A stretch of DNA of 64,000 nucleotides, from assembly GCF_018263905.1 (NCBI RefSeq), contig NZ_JAAFZU010000001.1, forward strand, positions 422,228 to 486,227, given 5' to 3'. The DNA comes from Loktanella sp. SALINAS62. Lineage in GTDB: Bacteria; Pseudomonadota; Alphaproteobacteria; Rhodobacterales; Rhodobacteraceae. The position numbers and the translations under genes are program-made. A model generated the notes under the pieces. It was not told where the DNA came from, did no database searches, and saw nothing but the letters and a program-made list of their open reading frames with translations. This document shows positions 35,797-44,416 of this stretch, piece after piece (positions within the stretch are counted from its first letter, which is position 1; every line of letters starts with the position of its first letter).

Positions 35797-36882
35797 CTAG
35801 CGCAAGCTCGACTGGCGTTGGCGATACTGGTCCAGCACCACGGCACCGATGATAATCGCACCCATCGCCATCAACTGATAAAAGGCATCCAGCTTGATGA
35901 ATGTGAAACCGGACTGGATCACACCGAAAACCATCGCACCCAGCACCGTACCCAGGATCGATCCGCGCCCACCCCGCAGGCTGACGCCACCGATGACCGC
36001 CATGGCGATGGCGTATAGTTCATAAAATTGCCCCATCCCCGCCTGTGCCGTCAGGTTTTTGGAGCTGAGCACAATGGCGGCAAAGGCGGCCAGCATCGAC
36101 GCGATCATATAGACCATGACCTTATGACGCTTGACGTTGATGCCGGACATGCGGGCCGCGTCTTCGTTCGATCCGATGGCATAGGTGTGTTTGCCATAAA
36201 CCGTGAATTTCATGATCAACGCCAGCACGATCGCCAAGAGCGCGAACCACACGACGGGCATCATGCCTGACCCGATGGCCGCGAATTGATCGGACGGAAA
36301 GGACACAGGCTGACCCTTTGTCCACCACTGTGAAATGCCGCGACAGATCAGGAACATGCCCAGCGTCGCGATAAACGGCGGGATACCGGTGAATGCGATC
36401 AGACTGCCGTTTATGGCGCCGATGAATGCGCCGAACGCCAGGCCCACAAGGATCGGCGCGATAATGGGCAAATCGAATGCCCAGTCACCAAATACCGCCT
36501 TTGGGTTCAGTTGTCCGTTTACCAATTCGGTTTGCGCAAAGGACATCACGATCATCGCGGCAGCGCCCACAAGCGGCCCAGACGACAGGTCGATCCCGCC
36601 AGAAATAATGACCTGAGTGACACCCAGCGAAATGATCCCGATGATTGCGACCTGCAAAATCACGATCCTGATCCGGGCCATGTTCAAAATCGTTCCATCC
36701 CGCGTGGATTCGAAATCCAGCAACATGCTTTGGTTGTCCATGTACGGCAGGATCTGCCCCAGCGCTTCGAACCCCAGGATCAGTAGAACCAGTGCGATGA
36801 ATACGTTTGCCTCATTCGGCCAGGTTCGTTTCGACGTGTCGTAACTTAGCCCGCCGATACCGTGCGATGTCTGATCTGCCAT
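35797..36882 (-). CDS. sugar ABC transporter permease (inositol-type)
   Basis: A 361-residue RbsC/FrcC-like inner-membrane permease with about eight to ten hydrophobic helices. A conserved block SGGIDLSSGPLVGAAAMIVM resembles the GGIDLSVG motif of this class, and GSNEDAARMSGINVKRHKVM is the cytosolic coupling loop. ATG 36882 has GGAGGGG close upstream. It is preceded by a stem-loop after the binding-protein gene. It functions with the neighbouring ATPase and periplasmic protein; inositol is inferred as substrate from the locus. Confidence 0.92.
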   Translation of the reverse strand: MADQTSHGIGGLSYDTSKRTWPNEANVFIALVLLILGFEALGQILPYMDNQSMLLDFESTRDGTILNMARIRIVILQVAIIGIISLGVTQVIISGGIDLSSGPLVGAAAMIVMSFAQTELVNGQLNPKAVFGDWAFDLPIIAPILVGLAFGAFIGAINGSLIAFTGIPPFIATLGMFLICRGISQWWTKGQPVSFPSDQFAAIGSGMMPVVWFALLAIVLALIMKFTVYGKHTYAIGSNEDAARMSGINVKRHKVMVYMIASMLAAFAAIVLSSKNLTAQAGMGQFYELYAIAMAVIGGVSLRGGRGSILGTVLGAMVFGVIQSGFTFIKLDAFYQLMAMGAIIIGAVVLDQYRQRQSSLR

Positions 36883-36924
36883 AATCCCCTCCGCGGCCCC
36901 GCCCGGCCCGATTGTCGTTCACGA

Positions 36925-36957
36925 TCCGGGGCGATGCGCGCGGCACGCCGCCCCGGA
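36925..36957. terminator. intercistronic stem-loop between binding protein and permease
   Basis: TCCGGGGCG (36925-36933) and CGCCCCGGA (36949-36957) form a nine-base perfect stem around a 15-base loop. It lies between the binding-protein stop and the permease start. Such loops usually cause partial termination or protect the upstream mRNA, so that the binding protein is made in excess. Confidence 0.55.
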
Positions 36958-36977
36958 CGAATTGCAAGCCGTCAGAC

Positions 36978-37922
36978 TTAGTTTTGGGTCATGTAGTTTG
37001 CCATGTTGTCAGGCGTGACCAGTTCGAACGGGATATAGACCTTCTGATCGACCGGTTCGCCTTTCGACAGGGCGATCGCGGCATCCAGTGCGCCCGTGCC
37101 CTGCCCGCCGGCGTTCTGGAACACAGTCACATCCAGATCGCCAGCCTGCATCGCGGCTAGTGCGTCCTGCGTGGCATCGACACCACCGACGACGACGGCG
37201 TCCATGCTGATGCCAGCGGATTTCATCGCCTGAATGGCACCCAATGCCATTTCATCGTTGTTGGCGATGACGGCATGGAATTCTTCACCCGACGCCAGCC
37301 AGTTCGTCATCAGGGAATTCGCCTGCTCACGCGACCAGTTGGCCGTCTGCTGATCGACCACTTCGATAAAGCTGCACATGTCGATGCCAAGGATGTCCTC
37401 GACGTCCTTTGTCCGCTGAACGGCGGCCTGGTTGGACAGCTCACCCATCAGCACATAGGCTTTTGCACCGTTGCCCAGACCTTGGGCGCGCAACATCTTG
37501 CAGACTTCGAATGTTTCCAACGTGCCGGATTCGATTTCGTTGGATGCGACGAAAGCCTGATTGTCGGGCAGCGTATCGACGTTGATCGGCTCGCGGTTCA
37601 CGAACACCAGCGGCACACCGGCGTCAGATGCCGCATCGGTCATCGCCTGCGTGGCAGAGGTATCGACCGGGTTCACGATGATCGCGTCAACACCGGACGC
37701 CACAAAGTTATTGATCTGGTCAAGCTGACGCGCGACGTCGTTCTGCGCGTCTTCGATTTGGACATCTACGCCGTCCCGCTGACCGGCGGTTTCTTCAATG
37801 CCATTCCGCAGAACCGTCAAAAAGTTATCGTCGAACAGCGCCATGGAAACGCCGATGTTTTGTGCCATTGCGGTCGTCGACATCAGCGATGTCAGGCCCG
37901 CGGCGATAATGATCTTTTTCAT
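36978..37922 (-). CDS. periplasmic sugar (inositol) binding protein
   Basis: A 314-residue periplasmic binding protein of the ribose-binding type. The signal peptide MKKIIIAAGLTSLMSTTAMA is followed by QNIGVSMALFDDNFLTVLRN. The hinge and ligand regions include VASGVDAIIVNPVDTSATQA, NREPINVDTLPDN and ANNDEMALGAIQAMKSAGI. ATG 37922 is the methionine of the signal peptide; an earlier in-frame codon has no similarity. It is the first transporter gene, followed by permease and ATPase, and presumably captures myo-inositol or a modified inositol. Confidence 0.92.
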   Translation of the reverse strand: MKKIIIAAGLTSLMSTTAMAQNIGVSMALFDDNFLTVLRNGIEETAGQRDGVDVQIEDAQNDVARQLDQINNFVASGVDAIIVNPVDTSATQAMTDAASDAGVPLVFVNREPINVDTLPDNQAFVASNEIESGTLETFEVCKMLRAQGLGNGAKAYVLMGELSNQAAVQRTKDVEDILGIDMCSFIEVVDQQTANWSREQANSLMTNWLASGEEFHAVIANNDEMALGAIQAMKSAGISMDAVVVGGVDATQDALAAMQAGDLDVTVFQNAGGQGTGALDAAIALSKGEPVDQKVYIPFELVTPDNMANYMTQN

Positions 37923-38001
37923 TGTGTTCCTCCCGTTAGTGGTGCCCGGCCACACCGTTCTCCCGCCGGGGCCCCCGTTAGGGGACCATCACCCCTGCAC
38001 C

Positions 38002-38817
38002 TCAGGCCGCTTTGGCCCGCAGTTGCGCGGAAATGAATTCGAATGAGCGTTTGATCTCTGCATACGGCTCTCGCATCGCGTGGGTCGCCGGAGAGAAGCA
38101 TTCATAAGACACCGGCCCATCGTAGCCTGCGTTCAGCAATGCACGGATCTGGTCGATATTGCCCAAGCGGTCGTGTTCATCGACCAGCACCCGGTGTTCG
38201 TCTTCCATCTGATCGATGCCCAGATCGGGATCAACCACGCCTGAAATGTGGATGATGCCTGTGTATTCAGGAAACATCGGGCCGCCACCCGCCAGCGTGT
38301 GGTGGAACGTGTCATGCACCAGCTTGAAATGCGATTGCCCGTCGATCGCGGTGATGGTGTCGACCAGATCGGATTTGGACCGCAGCGACGACCGTTTGAA
38401 CCCCAGCGGTTCAACCAATGCGGTCAGTCCCGCGTCTTGCAACATCGGCAGGATCGCCTTGAGCGCGACGCGCAGGTTCGCCTGACGTTCGCCATTGCCC
38501 AGCCCGGTCCCATCGTTGCGCGGGATCAGGCTGATGGTTTCCGCACCTGCAGCGACAGCCGTGTCGATCAGTTGCCGCACAGCGGCTTCGCGGTCCGCGT
38601 CCCAGCTGTTGAACGGATAAACCTGGCTTAGCCCGACCAGCCGTAACCCCTTGTCTGCTGCTATTCGCCCTGCGTCGGCGGCGTCCAGTCCGTCGAACAA
38701 TGGGCGTGCGATGTCATTGCGCGCCTCGACCCCGACGCATCCCAGTCGTGCGGCCAGATCAAGCAGGTCAACAAAGGACAGGTGCGGCACCGTCATATGG
38801 TTCAACGCGGTCTGCAT
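38002..38817 (-). CDS. IolI/IolH-like TIM-barrel sugar isomerase/epimerase
   Basis: A 271-residue xylose-isomerase-like TIM barrel. Metal and substrate blocks are VGVEARNDIARPLF, ETISLIPRND, ALVEPLGFKRSSLRS (Glu), FKLVHDTFHHTLAGG (Asp, His) and SYECFSPATH (Glu). This pattern is related to inosose isomerase IolI and to IolH. ATG 38817 is chosen because GGAGG lies five bases upstream; the frame is open 15 codons further. It is preceded by an inverted repeat and follows the second LacI gene. It may interconvert inosose isomers; the substrate is inferred only. Confidence 0.8.
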   Translation of the reverse strand: MQTALNHMTVPHLSFVDLLDLAARLGCVGVEARNDIARPLFDGLDAADAGRIAADKGLRLVGLSQVYPFNSWDADREAAVRQLIDTAVAAGAETISLIPRNDGTGLGNGERQANLRVALKAILPMLQDAGLTALVEPLGFKRSSLRSKSDLVDTITAIDGQSHFKLVHDTFHHTLAGGGPMFPEYTGIIHISGVVDPDLGIDQMEDEHRVLVDEHDRLGNIDQIRALLNAGYDGPVSYECFSPATHAMREPYAEIKRSFEFISAQLRAKAA

Positions 38818-38925
38818 GGCTTCCTCCCCAGAAAACCGGACCACCCGCGATGGGTGGGTCATCTATTTCTGGGCAAACCTTGCGCCTGTGGATCAGATTC
38901 GGTCAATACAAAGGCTATCATTTCA

Positions 38926-38939
38926 CGTCATTCATGACG
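38926..38939. promoter_or_regulatory. inverted-repeat operator before the IolI-like gene
   Basis: CGTCAT, two bases, ATGACG: a 6-2-6 inverted repeat between the LacI gene (copy 2) and the IolI-like gene. Its left part belongs to a recurring TTTCACGTCAT-type half-site seen at 38921-38931 and, with variation, at 38964-38974, 40022-40032 and 40044-40054. These sites probably bind the adjacent LacI regulator and control both its own gene and the transporter operon. Confidence 0.65.
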
Positions 38940-38970
38940 CGTTATGACTGCCAGAAACGACGCATTTACG

Positions 38971-40002
38971 TCATAGTATTTCAGGGATCACGAGCCTTGG
39001 GTCCAGAAAATGCTGCGTGGATGCGCCCTGCGCCCCGCTGGCACGGGATTCGACCATCAGATCGACCAGCGTGCGACAGACATCGGCCAAGGGTGTAGAA
39101 ATCACCATCGTCGCATAACCGTCGATCAGCGCGCTCCGGCTTTCGGCGGTCAGTTCGTTCACCACCAAGGCCACTTGCGGCGTGGCGTGGACCTCTCTTA
39201 ATGCAGCAATCGCGCCTTCCATACCGCCGCCCGCCACATAGATGCCGCGCAGGTCGGGGTGGCGGTCGATCAGGTCCAGCGTCGCCTCATAGGTGACTTG
39301 CCGGGTTTCAAGGTTGACGAAGGTGTCCAGCACTGTGAATCCGCGGTCAGCCTCTCGCACCAGTGACCGAAAACCCACTTCGCGCAGATCGTGACCATGC
39401 CAGCGGTTGCCCCCGACAAAGATGGCAAGCGGACCGGGGGTGTGCACGGTTTTGGTGATGGTCCACGCCGCGACACGCCCGATTTTCAGGTTATTCAACC
39501 CTACATAGCCTTTGCGGATGCCTTGGGCGAAATCGTTCAATACCGAAACAACCATCACACCGCGATCTTTCAACCCCTGCACCACGGGGTCCAGACGTTT
39601 GTCGTTGACGGCGGTGCAGGCGATGGCGTCACAGGTGCGTCCCAGATCGGTCAGCAGCGCCGCAAATTCGTCAGGCGACTGCGACGACGAAAACCGCACA
39701 TCGGCGCTGATCCGGAAATCGGTGCGTGCCCCGACCTCGACCGCGATCTGCTGGGCGAAATTACGGTAAAATTCCTGCGACTTTTTCAATAGCACAAAGC
39801 CAAGACGCAGTTCCGGCACGCTGCGGTTCAGCTTGTCCTGAATAAGCCCCTTGCCGTGATAGCCCAACCGATGCGCGGCGTCCGCGATCTTTTGCATGGT
39901 GTCGTCGCGCACCACGGTCCTGCCATTCAGCGCACGGTCCACCGTCGTGGGGCTGACACCCGCCGCACGGGCGACATCCTTGATCGTCGGTCTGTTCGCC
40001 AT
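38971..40002 (-). CDS. LacI-family regulator (copy 2)
   Basis: A 343-residue LacI-type repressor with HTH TIKDVARAAGVSPTTVDRAL and hinge NGRTVVRDDTMQKIADAAHR. It is a clear paralogue of the LacI gene at 25328-26359: they share GGNRWHGH, FVNLETRQVTYEATLDL and GIYVAGGGMEGAIAA, while the HTH differs at recognition positions. ATG 40002 gives the MANRPTIKD N-terminus; an upstream GTG adds only three residues. It lies between two inositol-type sugar genes and is flanked on both sides by the TTTCACGTCAT-type repeats, so autoregulation is likely. The two regulators probably divide control of the locus (inference). Confidence 0.9.
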   Translation of the reverse strand: MANRPTIKDVARAAGVSPTTVDRALNGRTVVRDDTMQKIADAAHRLGYHGKGLIQDKLNRSVPELRLGFVLLKKSQEFYRNFAQQIAVEVGARTDFRISADVRFSSSQSPDEFAALLTDLGRTCDAIACTAVNDKRLDPVVQGLKDRGVMVVSVLNDFAQGIRKGYVGLNNLKIGRVAAWTITKTVHTPGPLAIFVGGNRWHGHDLREVGFRSLVREADRGFTVLDTFVNLETRQVTYEATLDLIDRHPDLRGIYVAGGGMEGAIAALREVHATPQVALVVNELTAESRSALIDGYATMVISTPLADVCRTLVDLMVESRASGAQGASTQHFLDPRLVIPEIL

Positions 40003-40021
40003 GCCGCGCACCCCATGATGC

Positions 40022-40054
40022 TTTCACGTCATCCTAGGCATCATTTCCCGTCAT
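40022..40054. promoter_or_regulatory. two tandem LacI half-sites upstream of LacI copy 2
   Basis: TTTCACGTCAT (40022-40032) and TTTCCCGTCAT (40044-40054) are direct repeats with a 22-base period, about two helical turns, in the 74-base gap between the LacI gene and the upstream IolE-like gene. The same element recurs downstream of the LacI gene. Operator function is inferred from recurrence and position. Confidence 0.55.
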
Positions 40055-40076
40055 GGAAACCGTGCAATCGCATCAG

Positions 40077-40970
40077 TCAGTCAAAACCGATGGTTTTCAG
40101 GTAATCGCGGTTCGCACGCGCATCAGCGACGGGCGATCCCGCCAGCGTCGGGTCGCAGTCCTGTTCGACGGTGCACCAGCCTGTGTATCCGGTGTCACGC
40201 AGCAGATCGCGCACGGCTTTGAAATCGACCTCTCCGTCCGACAGGTTGCAAAAGATGCCCTGACCGCAGGCGTCATAGAACCCGGTGCGGTTTTCGATCA
40301 CACGCGTTTTCACGACAGGGTCGGTCGATTTGAAATGAACATAGCTGATGCGGTCACGGTAGCGCGCCATGAATGCAACCGGATCAAACCCGGCGTATGT
40401 GCAATGGCCCGTATCAAGGCACAATTTCAGGGTATCGGGATCGGTTTCCAGCAGGATGCGTTCGACCTCTGCCTGGAAATCGACAAAGCCACCGGCATGG
40501 GGATGTAGCGACGGGATCAGGCCGAAATCGTCCCGTGCCATCCGCGCAACCGTCATGATCCGGTCGCGGAACGCCTGCCATTCGGCTGCATCCATCTGTT
40601 CCGCCTCATCGGCGCGCCCGGCTGTCGGGGCACGGCGGGCAGAGATGGAATCGATGATCACCAGATGTGCGGCGCCATGCGCCTGCAACGCGCGACAGGT
40701 CCGCAGCGCGCCGTCCATCACGTCATCCCACGCGGCAGGATCGTGGAACGGGCGAAACACGACCCCACCAATCAATGACAATCCGTTTTCGTCCAACGCC
40801 GCAGCCAGCGTGGCGGGATCTTCGGGCATGTAGCCGACCGGCCCCAGTTCGATGCCGGTATATCCGGCGGCGGCACAGTCCCGCAGTACGTGGCGCCAAT
40901 CGGGATTGCGGGGATCGTTTGCAAATTCCACCCCCCAGGAACAGGGCGCGTTGCCGATGCGGATGGTCAT
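40077..40970 (-). CDS. IolE/IolH-like TIM-barrel sugar isomerase or dehydratase
   Basis: A 297-residue xylose-isomerase-like TIM barrel, opening MTIRIGNAPCSWGVEFANDP, a start typical of inosose dehydratase paralogues. Metal-site blocks are YTGIELGPVGYM (Glu), SLHPHAGGFVDFQAEVERIL (His), KLCLDTGHCTYAGFDPVAF (Asp, His), YVHFKSTDP and WCTVEQDCDP (Glu). It is related to but distinct from the IolE gene at 28555-29463. It follows the MocA-like dehydrogenase by nine bases, so the two likely act in series on one substrate, such as a second inositol isomer (inference). Confidence 0.82.
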   Translation of the reverse strand: MTIRIGNAPCSWGVEFANDPRNPDWRHVLRDCAAAGYTGIELGPVGYMPEDPATLAAALDENGLSLIGGVVFRPFHDPAAWDDVMDGALRTCRALQAHGAAHLVIIDSISARRAPTAGRADEAEQMDAAEWQAFRDRIMTVARMARDDFGLIPSLHPHAGGFVDFQAEVERILLETDPDTLKLCLDTGHCTYAGFDPVAFMARYRDRISYVHFKSTDPVVKTRVIENRTGFYDACGQGIFCNLSDGEVDFKAVRDLLRDTGYTGWCTVEQDCDPTLAGSPVADARANRDYLKTIGFD

Positions 40971-40979
40971 GGTCTGTCC

Positions 40980-42083
40980 TTATACCTGTGTCACGTCGGT
41001 CCAGCGTCGGTCGCGCGCGGATGCGAATACGGCGTCGACCACTTCGGCCACGGCAAGCCCGTCGCGAAACGTGGGCCAAACTGGATTGCCTGTGTGGATC
41101 GCGGTCAGGAAATCCTTGGCTTCGATGATGATCTGGTCCTGATAACCGGTGCCATGCCCCGGCCCCTGACAAAACGGTTCATAGTCCGGATGCGCAGGAC
41201 CCGTCAGAATCTTGCGGAAACCGCGCTCTGCCTCTGGCCCCTCGGCACGGTAAAGCCACAGGGCGTTCTGGTCTTCCTGATCGAAGCGGATCGCGCCTGC
41301 CGTGCCGTGAATTTCATACGCATAGCCCATCTTGCGTCCTGTCGCCGTGCGGCTGGAATAGATGTGGCCCAGCACGCCATTGGCAAAACGGCACATGATC
41401 TGCGCGTGATCGTCGTTCGTCACCTGCCCACCGGGGCGGTCGACGTGCAGCGTTTCGATTTCTGCCATGACGCTGGTGATCGGTCCCATCAGCGCAAGGG
41501 CTGCATTGATCGGATGCGGTGCCAGATCACCCATATTTCCGTTGCCCGTCCCGTCGCAGCGCCAGTTAAACGGTGTCCGAGGATCGGCCAGAAAATCCTC
41601 TGTATGTTCGCCGCGAAACCATGTGACGCGTCCAATCGCGCCATCGGCCAGCAACTGCCGTGCGAACTGGCTGGCGGGCGTGCGGATATAGTTGAAACCG
41701 ACCATATTGGCGACGCCTGCCGCTTCTGCGTCAGCCACCATGGCGCGGGACTGGTCCAGCGTATCGGCCAGCGGCTTTTCACAAAACACAGGCTTGCCCA
41801 GCGCAAAGGCCGCAGCCGCGATGTCGCGGTGCGTGTCGGGGGGAGAGGCGATGATGATGGCGTCGACCCGCGGATCATCGACCAATGCACGCCAATCGCC
41901 CGTCCCACGGGCAAAGCCATAGGCCTGCCGGTAGCGTTCGGCGCTGGCGTCGGATGTGGCCGCAATCATTTCCAGCCGGGGACGCAGGGCCGTCTGAAAC
42001 ACCGCACCGACCGCCGACATGGCGACCGCGTGTGCCTTGCCCATATAGCCACCGCCGACGATTCCAATGCCAAATTCCGTCAT
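40980..42083 (-). CDS. Gfo/Idh/MocA-family oxidoreductase, second dehydrogenase of the locus
   Basis: A 367-residue NAD(P)-dependent dehydrogenase. The Rossmann motif is GIVGGGYMGKAHAVAMSAVG, the catalytic EKP segment is KPVFCEKPLADTL, and a second block reads GNGNMGDLAPHPINAALALM with the conserved Asp and His. It is longer than IolG and belongs to the branch that includes rhizopine MocA and scyllo-inositol dehydrogenases. It is the first gene of the pair with the IolE-like enzyme, downstream of hemN. A parallel oxidation of another inositol isomer or inosamine product is likely (inference). Confidence 0.85.
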   Translation of the reverse strand: MTEFGIGIVGGGYMGKAHAVAMSAVGAVFQTALRPRLEMIAATSDASAERYRQAYGFARGTGDWRALVDDPRVDAIIIASPPDTHRDIAAAAFALGKPVFCEKPLADTLDQSRAMVADAEAAGVANMVGFNYIRTPASQFARQLLADGAIGRVTWFRGEHTEDFLADPRTPFNWRCDGTGNGNMGDLAPHPINAALALMGPITSVMAEIETLHVDRPGGQVTNDDHAQIMCRFANGVLGHIYSSRTATGRKMGYAYEIHGTAGAIRFDQEDQNALWLYRAEGPEAERGFRKILTGPAHPDYEPFCQGPGHGTGYQDQIIIEAKDFLTAIHTGNPVWPTFRDGLAVAEVVDAVFASARDRRWTDVTQV

Positions 42084-42154
42084 GCGCCACCCCTCCCGCG
42101 TGCAATCCTGCGCCCAGCATTAGCTTGGCGTCGACCCTCGCACAACCAACGCCG

Positions 42155-43483
42155 CTAAACGACAAGGCTGTGACGTCCCTCTGGTGCGGCGTATTGGTCG
42201 ATTTCCATGGCGATCAGGCGCACCAAATGGCGGGCATCCACCGCAACCTGCAGATCACCGCCGGGCGTCCGCAGCACCGCATCCGGCCAGTTGATGGCCA
42301 TCCGATGTGTCATGGCACGCACGGCAGCAGGGTTGCTGAACATGTCCGGATTAATGGCAAAATCACACAGCAGGCGCTCAATCACCGCGCCGTGCAACCG
42401 GTCGTCAGCCGTCAGGGCATGGCCCCGCGTCGTCGGCAGCCGTCCCGCCCGAACCCGCGTCGCCCAATCGCCGGTGCGGGGCGCGTTCTGCGCATAGCCG
42501 CCGGGCAGCAGGGAAATCGACGATGCGCCCAGACCGATCAACACATCAGATGGATCGACGGTATAACCTTGGAAATTACGGCGCAGCGTGCCGGATTTTG
42601 CCGCCCGCACCATTGCATCACCGGGTCTGGCAAAGTGATCGAACCCGATGGGATCATATCCCGCTTTTTGCAAATGCGCCGACGCCCGTGCCGCCATCGC
42701 AAGCCGGGTTCTGGCCCCTGGCAGATCGGCATCGCGGATCATCGTCTGGCGGCGCGACGCCCAAGGCACATGCGCATAGCCATAAAGCGCGATCCGGTCG
42801 GGCGACAGTGTCGTGACGATATCCAGCGTTTCATCCAGTGTGGACACGGTCTGCCGCGGCAATCCATAGAGCAGATCAAGGTTTATTCCCCGAACGCCCC
42901 GCGCACGCAGACCGTCGATCGCGGCACGGGTCTGTGCGACGCTTTGCGGACGGCCAATGGCCGCCTGCACGTCACTGTGAAAGTCCTGCACCCCCAGCGA
43001 CGCACGGGTTACTCCTGCCGCGGCCAGTGCATCCAGCCGTGGGTCGTCGATTTCGGTGGGATCGACCTCTACACTGATTTCCGCATCGGAACGGCGGGTA
43101 AACCGGCGGTCCAGCATGTCAAACAGCCGCCCCAGCAGATCGGGCGGCAGTAACGTGGGGGTGCCGCCGCCCAGATGGATCTGGCTGACCTGCACGTCAT
43201 CCGGCAACAAAGCGCTGACCTGTGCAATTTCAGCGTCAAGCGTGTCCAGATAGGGTAAAAGCGGTGCATCGCTGCGGGTGCCTTGTGTGCGGCAGGCACA
43301 GAACCAGCACAACCGCCGGCAGAACGGAATATGCACGTAAAGAGATATCGACGCGCCCGGCGCGACCTGTTGCAGCCAGCCGGACGCCACGTCCGGTCCG
43401 ATCCGGTCGGTAAATTGCGTAGCCGGGGGGTAGCTGGTGTAGCGGGGTGCCCTTGCGGCGTGATAGGGTTCAAGATGTGTCAT
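42155..43483 (-). CDS. hemN: oxygen-independent coproporphyrinogen III dehydrogenase
   Basis: Radical-SAM enzyme that converts coproporphyrinogen III to protoporphyrinogen IX without oxygen. It has 442 residues. The [4Fe-4S] motif CX3CX2C is in FCRRLCWFCACRTQG, with an extra Cys next to it as in HemN. Further family features are RYTSYPPATQFTD at the N-terminus and HLGGGTPTLLPPDLLGRLFD. ATG 43483 starts the family N-terminus MTHLEPYHAARAPRYTSYPP. It is divergent from fnrL, and a perfect FNR box lies between them, so anaerobic activation is expected. Confidence 0.94.
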   Translation of the reverse strand: MTHLEPYHAARAPRYTSYPPATQFTDRIGPDVASGWLQQVAPGASISLYVHIPFCRRLCWFCACRTQGTRSDAPLLPYLDTLDAEIAQVSALLPDDVQVSQIHLGGGTPTLLPPDLLGRLFDMLDRRFTRRSDAEISVEVDPTEIDDPRLDALAAAGVTRASLGVQDFHSDVQAAIGRPQSVAQTRAAIDGLRARGVRGINLDLLYGLPRQTVSTLDETLDIVTTLSPDRIALYGYAHVPWASRRQTMIRDADLPGARTRLAMAARASAHLQKAGYDPIGFDHFARPGDAMVRAAKSGTLRRNFQGYTVDPSDVLIGLGASSISLLPGGYAQNAPRTGDWATRVRAGRLPTTRGHALTADDRLHGAVIERLLCDFAINPDMFSNPAAVRAMTHRMAINWPDAVLRTPGGDLQVAVDARHLVRLIAMEIDQYAAPEGRHSLVV

Positions 43484-43518
43484 GCGCCTGACGGTTGCAG
43501 CCCGCAGCCCGCCGCGCA

Positions 43519-43532
43519 TTGATCAAGATCAA
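43519..43532. promoter_or_regulatory. perfect FNR box between hemN and fnrL
   Basis: TTGATCAAGATCAA matches the FNR/FnrL consensus TTGAT-N4-ATCAA exactly. Its centre lies about 49 bases before the fnrL start and about 42 bases before the hemN start, so one site can serve both divergent genes. Confidence 0.9.
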
Positions 43533-43574
43533 AAAACGCTGTCAGTCAGGACCAAAATCAGCCATGGCACCCCA

Positions 43575-44327
43575 ATGACCCGGTATATTCCGAATTTCAC
43601 CGCCTTTGGCGCACTTGCCTCGCAGGATTGTGCAAGCTGTCCGATCCGTCATCGGGCGGTCTGCGCCAAATGCGACGGCGCGGAAATGGATCATCTGGCA
43701 GACATGAAATCCTATCGCAGTTGGGAAGCAGGTGAGACCATCGCGCTTGAAGGCGACGTTCTGCCGTTTGTCGGGTCTGTCGTGCAGGGCTGCGCCACAT
43801 TGACCCGGTCGCTTGAAGACGGCCGCGTGCAGATGGTCGGTCTGTTGATGCCATCCGATTTTGTCGGTCGCCCCGGTCGGACTGTTGCCCCGTATGAAGT
43901 CACCGCCGTGACCGACCTGACGCTATGCATGTTCGACCGCGAACGGTTTGAGACGCTGCTGAACGAAGCGCCGCATCTGGCGTCCCGGCTGGTTGAAATG
44001 TCACTGGATGAACTGGACGCCGCGCGGGACTGGATGCTGCTTTTGGGCCGCAAGACGGCACGCGAACGGGTCGCCACGCTGCTGGCGCTTGTGCTGCGCC
44101 GCGCCCCGACAGATGCCAACCCCCTGCGGGCCGACCTGCCGCTGGGCCGCGAAGCGATGGCATCCTATCTGGGTCTGACCATCGAAACGGTCAGCCGCCA
44201 GATTACGGCCCTGCGCCGTGACGGTGTGATCCGGCTGGATGGTGGCGGTCGCACGGTCCTGTGTGACGACTTTGCCGCACTGTTGACCGCCGCAGGCGAC
44301 GACGAAGACGGTATTATGCCCAGCTGA
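43575..44327 (+). CDS. fnrL: oxygen-responsive Crp/Fnr regulator FnrL
   Basis: A 250-residue Fnr-type regulator that senses oxygen with a [4Fe-4S] cluster. The N-terminal cysteines are C19, C22, C30 and C33 in CASCPIRHRAVCAKC, and C118 in LTLCMFDRERF lies where the fourth ligand of FNR is found. The cAMP-binding-like domain is followed by the HTH MASYLGLTIETVSRQITALR, which keeps the ETVSR recognition pattern that reads TTGAT. The gene has an FNR box in front and FNR boxes before ccoN and ccoG, so it likely controls itself, hemN and the cbb3 genes. Confidence 0.93.
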   Translation: MTRYIPNFTAFGALASQDCASCPIRHRAVCAKCDGAEMDHLADMKSYRSWEAGETIALEGDVLPFVGSVVQGCATLTRSLEDGRVQMVGLLMPSDFVGRPGRTVAPYEVTAVTDLTLCMFDRERFETLLNEAPHLASRLVEMSLDELDAARDWMLLLGRKTARERVATLLALVLRRAPTDANPLRADLPLGREAMASYLGLTIETVSRQITALRRDGVIRLDGGGRTVLCDDFAALLTAAGDDEDGIMPS

Positions 44328-44346
44328 CGCGACAACGACGCGGACT

Positions 44347-44360
44347 TTGACACAGATCAA
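44347..44360. promoter_or_regulatory. FNR box before ccoN
   Basis: TTGACACAGATCAA has one mismatch to the FNR consensus and is centred about 63 bases upstream of the ccoN start, a class-II-like position if transcription starts about 22 bases before the ATG. Confidence 0.8.
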
Positions 44361-44416
44361 AGCGTCCGCGCGCCTGCCGTGCGATTTCCGACCCCGACTA
44401 CAAGGGGAATCGGCAT

